Shown: in pieces, positions 1 through 7,638 of the stretch
Layout: every line of letters starts with the position of its first letter
How positions within the stretch are numbered: position 1 is the stretch's first letter
Assembly (NCBI GenBank): GCA_023263465.1
Contig: JALQWV010000143.1
Location: 1 to 9,733 of the forward strand
Reading direction: 5' to 3'
Length of the DNA: 9,733 nt
DNA from: Ilumatobacteraceae bacterium
GTDB lineage: Bacteria; Actinomycetota; Acidimicrobiia; Acidimicrobiales; Ilumatobacteraceae
The notes under the pieces: generated by a model
The model's input: only the letters and a program-made list of their open reading frames with translations
Databases searched by the model: none
Told to the model about the DNA's origin: nothing
Translations under genes and position numbers: made by a program

Positions 1-966
1 GATCGCAGTCGCAAGGAAACTCTCATTGAGCACGGCTTCAGATTGCCATCTGCGGCTGATAATCGGCCGTTGCAGTTTGAGGAAGCGATGCAAAGGATTC
101 ATCAATGCATATTTCTGTCCGCCACACCGGCGAAATTTGAAATTACGACTAGCCAGCAAGTGGTTGAACAAATAGTTCGTCCAACAGGCTTAGTCGACCC
201 AGAAGTGATCGTGAGACCCACTAAAGGTCAGATTGATGACATTATTGAGTTGGTTAACGGCAGAGTTGAAGCTGGTGATCGTGTACTGATTACGACGTTA
301 ACCAAAAAAATGGCAGAGGATTTAAGCGAATACTTGCTTGAGCAAGGCCTAAAAGTCCGTTACTTGCATTCGAATATTGACACGATCCAACGGATCGAAA
401 TCCTGCGAGCGTTACGTCTGGGTGAATTTGATGTTCTGGTGGGAATCAACCTGCTTCGCGAAGGATTGGACTTGCCTGAAGTATCGCTTGTCGCGATTCT
501 CGATGCCGACAAGGAAGGATTTCTCCGCAGTGAAACTTCTCTCATCCAAATGATTGGACGCGCTGCTCGAAATGTAAACGGACAGGTGGTGATGTACGCA
601 GATAAGCGCACTCCGTCCATGGACCGCGCAATCGGTGAAACACAGCGTCGGCGAGAGCGACAGCTTGCCTATAACCAGGAGCACGGCATCAATCCACAGA
701 CCATCCGCAAGGCCGTCGGAGATATTTTGTCTGTGCTTCGTCCGTCCGAAGGTGTCGCTTCCACAACGAAGGGCGCTCGCCGTGACCGTGAGCGTGAAAA
801 GGTCGTTAACGAATTACGCTCGCTGCCACAGCAGGAGCTTGGACGATTGATTCAAACCCTTGAGGAGGAGATGAATCTCGCAGCCTCAGAATTGAAGTTT
901 GAATACGCAGCACGTCTGCGAGATGAAATTAGAGATTTACGACGCGAACTTCGCGACGCTAAGTAG
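1..966 (+). CDS. uvrB: UvrABC system protein B, C-terminal half (5' end outside the window)
   Basis: UvrB is the damage-verifying helicase-like subunit of nucleotide excision repair; UvrA loads it on DNA and it then recruits UvrC. The reading frame is open from base 1, and the first residues (DRSRKETLIEHGFRLPSA) already match UvrB, so the gene is cut by the window edge and the in-frame TTG at 43 is not its start. The 321 residues present are about half of a usual 660-700. In order they show the helicase motif SATPAKFE (fragment residues 40-47), the C-terminal helicase domain with LLREGLDLPEVSL (151-163) and QMIGRAARNVNG (183-194), the UvrB-typical YADKRTPSM and ETQRRR segments (199-218), and a C-terminal UVR motif with FEYAARLRDEI (300-310), which pairs with the UVR motif of UvrC. 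It ends 20 bases before uvrA. No defect is visible in this part. Confidence 0.97.
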   Translation, partial: DRSRKETLIEHGFRLPSAADNRPLQFEEAMQRIHQCIFLSATPAKFEITTSQQVVEQIVRPTGLVDPEVIVRPTKGQIDDIIELVNGRVEAGDRVLITTLTKKMAEDLSEYLLEQGLKVRYLHSNIDTIQRIEILRALRLGEFDVLVGINLLREGLDLPEVSLVAILDADKEGFLRSETSLIQMIGRAARNVNGQVVMYADKRTPSMDRAIGETQRRRERQLAYNQEHGINPQTIRKAVGDILSVLRPSEGVASTTKGARRDREREKVVNELRSLPQQELGRLIQTLEEEMNLAASELKFEYAARLRDEIRDLRRELRDAK

Positions 967-986
967 CAAGTAAGTAGTCTGCTGTC

Positions 987-3866
987 ATGCCTCCAACGAA
1001 GAAGCCTGTGTATTCGGCGGGAGTTATTTCCGTTCGTGGCGCTAGAGAGCACAATTTGAAGAACATCAACGTAGAAGTTCCTCGCGACAGGTTGATTGCT
1101 CTCACTGGTCTTTCAGGAAGCGGAAAAAGTAGCTTGGCCTTCGACACCATTTATGCCGAAGGTCAGCGTCGCTACGTTGAATCCCTCAGTGCGTACGCGC
1201 GTCAGTTCCTTGGACAAATGGACAAACCTGATGTAGATGTCATTGAGGGATTATCACCAGCGATCTCCATTGATCAGAAAACTGCTTCCAAGAATCCGCG
1301 TTCAACGGTTGGCACGATCACCGAGATCTATGACTATCTGCGTTTGCTGTGGGCGCGGATCGGAGTCCAGCATTGTCCGAAAGACGGCATTGCTCTGCAG
1401 CGCCAAACGCCTCAGCAGATCGTTGATCGAATTTTAGAACTTCCCATTGGGACACGATTTCAGGTGCTCGCTCCTGTGGTTCGCGGGCGTAAAGGTGAGT
1501 ACGAAAACCTGCTCGGAGAGCTGCTTGCTCAGGGTTACTCCCGTGCGCGGATCGACGATCAAATTGTTGATATTTCAGAATTCCTGAAAAAAGGCGACAA
1601 ACTTGCGCGCTATGAGAATCACAGCATTGACATCATTGTTGATCGCTTAGTCCAGAAGACTGGCATTCACCGGCGTTTGACCGACAGCCTTGAGACAGCG
1701 CTGAAACTTGCGGACGGAGTTGCTGGGATTGAGATTATGAGTGGCAAAAGTGACGAGCAAGGTGAGGTCATCACGTTTAGTCAACACATGGCATGCCCAA
1801 AGTGCAGCGCAAGTTTTGATGAATTGGCTCCTCGTAGTTTCTCTTTTAACTCTCCATTTGGTGCGTGTGAAACTTGCCTAGGTTTGGGAACACGGTACGA
1901 AGTTGAAGAAGAGCTTGTGGTTCCAGATCCGGAACTATCAATTCTTCAGGGGGCTATCGCGCCATGGCGATCTGCCCATACGCAGTATTTCCAACGCATG
2001 CTCGAAGCAGTGGCTGAGGAGTACTCCATTCCTCTCAACGTTAAGTGGGAAAAGCTCTCCGAAAAGAATAAGAACATCATCATGCACGGTGCAGGTGATG
2101 CCTTATTGGTGAAGTACAAGAACCGTTACGGACGATCCCGCGAATACAGCACTTCGTATGAAGGCGTAGTTCCCTGGATCAAACGTCGACACGAAAGCGC
2201 GGAAGGTGATTATTCTCGTGAGCAATTTGAAAGCTACATGCGCGAGGCGCCATGTAAGGCGTGTAAGGGACAGCGACTTAAACCATCGTCGTTAGCTGTA
2301 AAAGTTAACGGCAAGAGTTTGAGTGAGATTTGTGATTTATCCATAGGTAAATCGGCTGAGTTTTTGAAGAGCCTGAAACTTGGTGATCGCGACAAGATCA
2401 TCGCAGAACGCATTACCAAGGAAATCAATGCGCGGCTCGGTTTCTTGCTATCGGTTGGCCTTGACTATCTCACACTCTCTCGTGCAGCTGCGACACTTGC
2501 AGGCGGTGAAGCTCAGCGAATTCGTCTTGCAAGTCAGATTGGTTCTGGGTTAGTTGGCACCTTGTATGTGTTGGATGAACCAAGTATCGGCCTGCATCAA
2601 CGAGACAATCATCGATTGATTGAGACACTCGTACGACTCCGAGATCTTGGAAACACTGTCATGGTGGTTGAACATGACGAAGACACAATACGCGCATCTG
2701 ATTGGATTGTGGATATTGGTCCGGGTGCGGGTGAGCACGGTGGTGAAGTCGTGTATAGCGGTGAAGTCGCCGGTATTGAAAAGATTACGAAATCAATAAC
2801 AGGTCAATACCTAAGCGGGAAGAAGTTCGTTCCAGTTCCTGCACAAAGGCGTTCTCCGAAGAAGGAGTGGCTCACGATTCGCGGTGCTCGTGAGCACAAT
2901 TTGCAGAATCTCACAGCCAAGATTCCATTGGGGTTGTTTGTTGCAGTGACCGGTGTGTCGGGTAGCGGTAAAAGCACATTGATTCGTGACATTCTGCTGC
3001 CTTCGCTCATGCAGAAGATCTACAAGTCAAAAGATGCGCCAGGCAAACACACGGCCGTTGACGGAGTACAGCACCTTGACAAAGTGATTGACATGGATCA
3101 ATCTCCAATTGGCAGAACCCCTCGCTCAAATCCAGCTACCTATACCGGAGTGTTTGACGACATCCGTAAATTGTTCGCCACTACTCCCGAAGCGAAGGTT
3201 CGTGGTTATCAACCAGGACGGTTTAGTTTCAACGTTCCGGGTGGTCGATGCGAGGCGTGTTCGGGTGATGGAACCATCAAAATTGAAATGGTGTTTTTGC
3301 CTGACGTCTATGTGCCGTGCGATGTGTGTAAGGGTGAGCGCTATAACCGCGACACCTTAGACATTCTGTTCAAGGGAAAGAATATTTCGCAGATACTGGA
3401 TATGCCGATATCTGAGGCGGTCGACTTTTTTTCAAACCAACCTCGCATCGGTCGTCACATGCAAACCTTGCTTGACGTTGGTTTGGGCTACGTGCGATTG
3501 GGTCAATCAGCTCCAACATTGTCTGGCGGTGAGGCACAGCGCGTCAAGCTCGCAGCAGAGCTTGCAAAGCGCAGTACTGGTCGAACGATTTATCTACTTG
3601 ATGAACCAACCACTGGTTTGCACTTTGAAGATGTACGCCGTTTATTGACTGTTCTTGCTCGTCTAGTAGAAGCGGGAAACACCGTTTTGGTCATTGAGCA
3701 CAATCTAGATGTGATCAAAACAGCCGACTGGATTATTGACATGGGTCCAGAAGGGGGAGATGGTGGCGGTCGAATCATCGCCGAAGGAACACCTGAAGAT
3801 GTGGCGAAGATCAAGGGAAGCTACACCGGTAAATTCCTTGGGCCTCTGTTAAAAAAGAAGCAATAG
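987..3866 (+). CDS. uvrA: UvrABC system protein A (excinuclease ATPase subunit)
   Basis: UvrA is the dimeric ABC-type ATPase that scans DNA for bulky lesions and hands the site to UvrB. The protein has 959 residues, the normal family length, with two ABC modules. The first has Walker A GLSGSGKSS (41-49), signature LAGGEAQRIRLA (504-515) and Walker B YVLDEPSIGLH (527-537). The second has Walker A GVSGSGKST (656-664), signature LSGGEAQRVKLA (845-856) and Walker B YLLDEPTTGLH (869-879). Two four-cysteine zinc sites are intact: C270, C273, C294, C297 and C755, C758, C778, C781. A further CxxC pair is at C423/C426, but its possible partner near residue 130 reads CPKD rather than CPxC, a variation that also occurs in E. 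coli UvrA. The ATG at 987 fits the family start but has no clear Shine-Dalgarno, so coupling to uvrB translation is plausible. Only 3 bases separate it from uvrC. Confidence 0.98.
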   Translation: MPPTKKPVYSAGVISVRGAREHNLKNINVEVPRDRLIALTGLSGSGKSSLAFDTIYAEGQRRYVESLSAYARQFLGQMDKPDVDVIEGLSPAISIDQKTASKNPRSTVGTITEIYDYLRLLWARIGVQHCPKDGIALQRQTPQQIVDRILELPIGTRFQVLAPVVRGRKGEYENLLGELLAQGYSRARIDDQIVDISEFLKKGDKLARYENHSIDIIVDRLVQKTGIHRRLTDSLETALKLADGVAGIEIMSGKSDEQGEVITFSQHMACPKCSASFDELAPRSFSFNSPFGACETCLGLGTRYEVEEELVVPDPELSILQGAIAPWRSAHTQYFQRMLEAVAEEYSIPLNVKWEKLSEKNKNIIMHGAGDALLVKYKNRYGRSREYSTSYEGVVPWIKRRHESAEGDYSREQFESYMREAPCKACKGQRLKPSSLAVKVNGKSLSEICDLSIGKSAEFLKSLKLGDRDKIIAERITKEINARLGFLLSVGLDYLTLSRAAATLAGGEAQRIRLASQIGSGLVGTLYVLDEPSIGLHQRDNHRLIETLVRLRDLGNTVMVVEHDEDTIRASDWIVDIGPGAGEHGGEVVYSGEVAGIEKITKSITGQYLSGKKFVPVPAQRRSPKKEWLTIRGAREHNLQNLTAKIPLGLFVAVTGVSGSGKSTLIRDILLPSLMQKIYKSKDAPGKHTAVDGVQHLDKVIDMDQSPIGRTPRSNPATYTGVFDDIRKLFATTPEAKVRGYQPGRFSFNVPGGRCEACSGDGTIKIEMVFLPDVYVPCDVCKGERYNRDTLDILFKGKNISQILDMPISEAVDFFSNQPRIGRHMQTLLDVGLGYVRLGQSAPTLSGGEAQRVKLAAELAKRSTGRTIYLLDEPTTGLHFEDVRRLLTVLARLVEAGNTVLVIEHNLDVIKTADWIIDMGPEGGDGGGRIIAEGTPEDVAKIKGSYTGKFLGPLLKKKQ

Positions 3867-3869
3867 GCA

Positions 3870-5729
3870 GTGCAACGTCCATCGACTCCTATTCCTGATT
3901 CTCCTGGGTCATATCAGTTTAAAGATGAACAAGGCGGAGTGATTTACGTCGGCAAGGCAATCAATCTTCGTTCACGTGTGGGCAGTTATTTTGCAGAACC
4001 CCATACGCTCCACCCTCGAACAGCAAAAATGATGTCGGTTGCTGCAAGTGTCGAATGGATCGAGGTGCGTAACGAAGTCGAAGCTCTGATTCTTGAGTAC
4101 AACTTGATCAAAGAGCATCGTCCACGTTTCAATATCCGTCTCCGTGACGATAAGAGCTATCCGTTTCTGGCCATCACTCTTGATGAAGAGTGGCCGCGTG
4201 CTGTGGTCATGAGAGGGCGACGTCGCAAAGGTACAAAGTACTTCGGGCCATACGTCAATGCTTGGGTCATACGAGACACCCTTGAACTGGTGCTCCGTAC
4301 GTTTCCCGTTCGCACCTGTTCCAACGGAGTGTTCAAGCAACACAATCGCCTTGGACGTCCATGTTTGTTGTTTCATATTGAGAAGTGCAGTGGACCATGT
4401 GTTGGCAATGTTGAAATGGCTCAGTATTCAAGATATGTGCATGATTTGCAGCGTTTCCTCAATGGCGATTCAGAAGAGATTGTGAACAAAATTGAGTTAG
4501 AAATGAGGGAGGCGTCTAGTAAGCAAGACTTTGAGCGTGCCGCGGTTTTTAGAGATCGCCTGACTCACATTCATAAGGCGCTTGAGCGACAACAGATGGT
4601 TGGGGACCAATCTGAAAATATCGATGTTGTTGGAATCGCAGATGATGAGTTTGAGGCGTCGGTCCAGGTGTTTTACGTTCGCCGCGGAAGGGTCATGGGG
4701 CGAAACGGATTCATTCTTGACAAAGTCGAAGATGTGACCTCGGGTCAACTCGTCGACCGAATTCTGGAGAGTATCTATGGCGATGCGCCGCCGCTTGGTA
4801 TTCCTAAAGAAATTCTCGTTTCACAGGCGCCCGAGAGCCATAACGCAATCGAGCAGTGGCTTGCACGAGAACGTGGCACCAAAGTAGAGATTCGTGTTCC
4901 GACTCGCGGTGATAAAAAGGAGTTATTGGCAACAGTTGTAAAGAATGCCACTGATGAGTTTGCACGGCATCGAATGAAACGCGCTTCAGATCACAACAGC
5001 CGGAGCCGAGCGCTTACCGAATTGCAAGATTTGCTCAATCTTCCAGAAGCGCCCCTCCGAATTGAGTGTTATGACATGGCACATCTTCAGGGAACCGATT
5101 ATGTAGGCAGCATGGTGGTTCTTGAAGATGGACTTCCAATGAAACGCGAATATCGAAAATTTAAAGTCAAGAATGTTCCCGGTAATGATGACTATGCCGC
5201 TATGAAGGAAGTGCTCACTCGCAGACTGACTGCATATATCGCCGAGCGTGATGTTCCGATCGAACATCGTGGTGAGAAGCCAGGAAAATTTGCTTATCCA
5301 CCTCAACTCATTTTGGTCGATGGCGGCAAAGGACAACTCGCCATCGCGATGGATGTCATCAGTGATTTAGGTCTAGAGCACGAGATTCCCGTTGCTTCCT
5401 TAGCGAAACGCTTGGAGGAGGTATTCGTTCCGAATAGGTCCGAAGCAGTTGACGTGCCCCGAGGAAGCGATGCTCTGTTCATGCTGCAAGTGATTCGAGA
5501 CGAGGCACACAGGTTCGCTAACTCATTCCATCGCGAACTTCGAGGAAAACGGATGACAAAGGGTGCACTCGATGGAATACAAGGTTTAGGCGAGGCACGC
5601 AAGAAGAAACTCATCACGCACTTTGGATCAGTCGCGGCTGTGAAGAAGGCTTCGTTGGACAATCTGTTGTCCTTGGGTTGGCTCCCAGAGTCGGTTGCCC
5701 GCGACACCTATAAACACTTGCACGGGTAG
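3870..5729 (+). CDS. uvrC: UvrABC system protein C (dual-incision endonuclease)
   Basis: UvrC cuts the damaged strand on both sides of the lesion in the UvrB-DNA complex. The 619 residues carry all expected parts. The N-terminal GIY-YIG nuclease has PGSYQFKD, then VIYVGKAINLRSR (24-36) and probable metal ligand E76. Four cysteines at 150, 165, 173 and 177 match those reported to hold an Fe-S cluster in UvrC. A UVR motif lies at about 203-238 (DFERAAVFRDRL). The RNase H-like nuclease has likely acidic residues D402 (ECYDMAH), D484 (LVDGGKGQL) and D544/H547 (IRDEAHRFA). The C-terminal helix-hairpin-helix region is at about 565-619 (GIQGLGEARKKKLI). The start is GTG at 3870, chosen because the family homology begins within about ten residues. 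It lies 3 bases after the uvrA stop and lacks a clear ribosome binding site, which suggests translational coupling. rapZ follows after 9 bases. The gene appears intact. Confidence 0.98.
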   Translation: MQRPSTPIPDSPGSYQFKDEQGGVIYVGKAINLRSRVGSYFAEPHTLHPRTAKMMSVAASVEWIEVRNEVEALILEYNLIKEHRPRFNIRLRDDKSYPFLAITLDEEWPRAVVMRGRRRKGTKYFGPYVNAWVIRDTLELVLRTFPVRTCSNGVFKQHNRLGRPCLLFHIEKCSGPCVGNVEMAQYSRYVHDLQRFLNGDSEEIVNKIELEMREASSKQDFERAAVFRDRLTHIHKALERQQMVGDQSENIDVVGIADDEFEASVQVFYVRRGRVMGRNGFILDKVEDVTSGQLVDRILESIYGDAPPLGIPKEILVSQAPESHNAIEQWLARERGTKVEIRVPTRGDKKELLATVVKNATDEFARHRMKRASDHNSRSRALTELQDLLNLPEAPLRIECYDMAHLQGTDYVGSMVVLEDGLPMKREYRKFKVKNVPGNDDYAAMKEVLTRRLTAYIAERDVPIEHRGEKPGKFAYPPQLILVDGGKGQLAIAMDVISDLGLEHEIPVASLAKRLEEVFVPNRSEAVDVPRGSDALFMLQVIRDEAHRFANSFHRELRGKRMTKGALDGIQGLGEARKKKLITHFGSVAAVKKASLDNLLSLGWLPESVARDTYKHLHG

Positions 5730-5738
5730 CCTTTTCCC

Positions 5739-6590
5739 GTGGCCGATATTTTGCTCGTCGTTGGGTTATCAGGAGCTGGTCGGTCGCAGGCTGCAGACGA
5801 TCTTGAAGATCTTGGCTGGTTCGTCGTTGACAACATGCCGATCGCACTCGTTGACAAGGTTGTTGAACTTGCCGAAAACGGTGCAGACGATCTTCAACTG
5901 GCACTTGTCCTTGGCACGCCATCAAATCAAACCAATGCAATAGATGTCGTTGCAAATTTGCGCGATTCGGGTCATCGAGTTCGAATTTTGTACCTTGACG
6001 CTTCAACATCTGAATTAGTGAAGCGTTATGGAGCGACGCGCCGCAAGCATCCATTGAGTAGCGCAACGGTAAGTGTTGAAGAAGCAATTCTTAGGGAACG
6101 AACATTGCTCGAACAAGTAAAGGGCTCTGCTGACTTAGTTATCGATACCTCCTCGCTGAACGTGCACCAATTGAAAGCTCACATTCATGATCTTTTTGCG
6201 CCAGTTGATGGAAAAGATGTCATGCAGATCACCGTCGAGTCCTTTGGCTATAAACATGGAATCCCACTTGATGTTGATGTGGTTTTCGACGTGCGCTTTT
6301 TACCGAATCCCCATTGGGATGACAATCTGCGCCCATTGAGTGGTCTGGATCAGCAAGTTTCGGACTTCGTGCTCCAGCAACCACTTTCGGTTGAGTTTGT
6401 TGACAAGATTGACGCGCTGTTCAAGATGCTCATCCCGGCCTATCGTGCTGAAGGGAAAAGCTATCTCACAGTTGCTATTGGTTGTACCGGTGGAAGACAC
6501 CGATCAGTTGCGATAGCAGAAGAAATCGCTAGAAAATTCATTCAATTGGGGCATCATCCCAGGGTTATTCACCGAGATATCGCTAGGTAG
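5739..6590 (+). CDS. rapZ: RapZ/YvcJ family nucleotide-binding protein
   Basis: RapZ-family proteins are P-loop nucleotide-binding regulators. In E. coli RapZ controls decay of the small RNA GlmZ and so amino-sugar synthesis; in Firmicutes the orthologue is YvcJ. The actinobacterial role is poorly defined, so a GlmZ-like function should not be assumed. The 283 residues fit the family. The Walker A is GLSGAGRS (9-16), with Arg instead of Lys, as I recall from other actinobacterial members. Then come DLGWFVVDNMP (24-34), LYLDAST (84-90) and the RapZ C-terminal domain with ESFGYKHGIPLD (167-178), FDVRFLPNP (183-191) and GCTGGRHRSVAIAE (248-261). The protein ends in HRDI plus two residues, as usual. 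The segment after LALVL (about 59-66) reads GTPSNQTN where many homologues have a DVR motif. The start is GTG at 5739, 9 bases after uvrC. The downstream neighbour is gap; the usual yvcK and whiA are missing. Confidence 0.95.
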   Translation: MADILLVVGLSGAGRSQAADDLEDLGWFVVDNMPIALVDKVVELAENGADDLQLALVLGTPSNQTNAIDVVANLRDSGHRVRILYLDASTSELVKRYGATRRKHPLSSATVSVEEAILRERTLLEQVKGSADLVIDTSSLNVHQLKAHIHDLFAPVDGKDVMQITVESFGYKHGIPLDVDVVFDVRFLPNPHWDDNLRPLSGLDQQVSDFVLQQPLSVEFVDKIDALFKMLIPAYRAEGKSYLTVAIGCTGGRHRSVAIAEEIARKFIQLGHHPRVIHRDIAR

Positions 6591-6616
6591 TCGCTCGGTT
6601 GCTAATGTCTGCCTCT

Positions 6617-7630
6617 ATGGCAAACACATTAATTCGCGTAGGTATCAACGGTTTCGGTCGCATTGGTCGTAACTTTTTTCGTGCAGTACAAGCTTCGCGT
6701 GCACCAATTGACATCGTTGCGGTTAACGACCTCGGCAATATCAAGACCATGGCCCATTTGCTCAAGTACGACTCCGTACTCGGCATTTTGCCAAACGACA
6801 TCAAACCAGTTGACGATGGAATCAGCATTGACGGCAAGGTACTGAAGGTGCTCCAACACCGTGACCCAAAGGATCTACCTTGGGCGTCGCTCGGTGTGGA
6901 TGTTGTGATCGAGTCGACAGGATTCTTCACGGATCGCGACAAAGCTGCGGCTCACCTAGAAGCCGGAGCTCCAATTGTCATCGTGTCTGCTCCATCTGCC
7001 GGAGCTGATGCAACATTCGTCTATGGAGTGAATCATCAAGATTTTGATCGAAGCAAGCACAAGGTGGTTTCAAATGCGAGTTGCACGACTAATTGCTTTG
7101 TACCAATGGTGAAAGTACTTGATGACGCCTTTGGAGTAGAGAAGGGTCTGATGACGACTATTCATGCCTATACCGGCGACCAGCAACTTGTTGATGGACC
7201 GCACAGTGATTTGCGACGTGCGCGTGGTGCCGCAATCAACATCACACCAACAGGAACAGGCGCTGCTCGCGCAACAAGTCTTGTGCTTGAGGCGATGAAG
7301 GGGAAGTTGGACGGAACTTCACTTCGTGTGCCGGTTCCTACAGGATCAATTACAGACTTTGTAGCGATTCTTAATTCAGTACCTTCAAAAGATGAAATCA
7401 ACGCTGCATTCAAGAAGGCGGCTGATGGCGCCCTCAAAGGTGTGCTTGAGTACACAGATGCACCCATCGTTTCAAGTGACATTGTTACGAATTCGCACTC
7501 GTGTGTGTTTGATAGCGATCTTACAATGGTGATGGGCAATCTGGTGAAGGTTTTAGGTTGGTACGACAACGAGTGGGGATATTCAAATCGCCTTGTTGAT
7601 CTCACAAAGCACATTGGTTCCTCGAAGTAA
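6617..7630 (+). CDS. gap: Type I glyceraldehyde-3-phosphate dehydrogenase
   Basis: This cytosolic enzyme oxidises glyceraldehyde 3-phosphate to 1,3-bisphosphoglycerate with NAD+ and phosphate. From ATG 6617 it has 337 residues. It shows the NAD-binding loop GINGFGRIGRN (9-19), an Asp at 38 after the second strand (AVNDLGN) that favours NAD over NADP, the catalytic Cys156 in SNASCTTNC, the catalytic His183 in TTIHAYT, and WYDNEWGYSNR near the C-terminus. The phosphate-site segment is PTGTGAARA (211-219), with Gly where Ser or Thr is more common. In-frame starts also exist at 6599 (TTG) and 6605 (ATG). I chose 6617 because MANTLIRVGINGFG fits the usual short N-terminus, but none of the three has a good Shine-Dalgarno. 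It begins 26 bases after rapZ and ends 8 bases before pgk, with which it acts in sequence in glycolysis. Confidence 0.97.
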   Translation: MANTLIRVGINGFGRIGRNFFRAVQASRAPIDIVAVNDLGNIKTMAHLLKYDSVLGILPNDIKPVDDGISIDGKVLKVLQHRDPKDLPWASLGVDVVIESTGFFTDRDKAAAHLEAGAPIVIVSAPSAGADATFVYGVNHQDFDRSKHKVVSNASCTTNCFVPMVKVLDDAFGVEKGLMTTIHAYTGDQQLVDGPHSDLRRARGAAINITPTGTGAARATSLVLEAMKGKLDGTSLRVPVPTGSITDFVAILNSVPSKDEINAAFKKAADGALKGVLEYTDAPIVSSDIVTNSHSCVFDSDLTMVMGNLVKVLGWYDNEWGYSNRLVDLTKHIGSSK

Positions 7631-7638
7631 CCGCAGGC

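Noticed and set aside
3972..4376. 134-codon open frame on the minus strand inside uvrC
   Set aside because: It covers the conserved nuclease and Cys-rich region of UvrC and has no independent support.
5763..5786. Arg instead of Lys in the RapZ Walker A motif as a sign of inactivation
   Set aside because: GxSGAGRS is, to my knowledge, common in actinobacterial RapZ, and the rest of the protein is well conserved, so it is not evidence of a broken gene.
5614..6087. 157-codon open frame on the minus strand across uvrC and rapZ
   Set aside because: It lies antisense to two well-supported genes, its translation shows no recognisable domain, and it has no ribosome binding site; it is a by-product of the codon use on the + strand.
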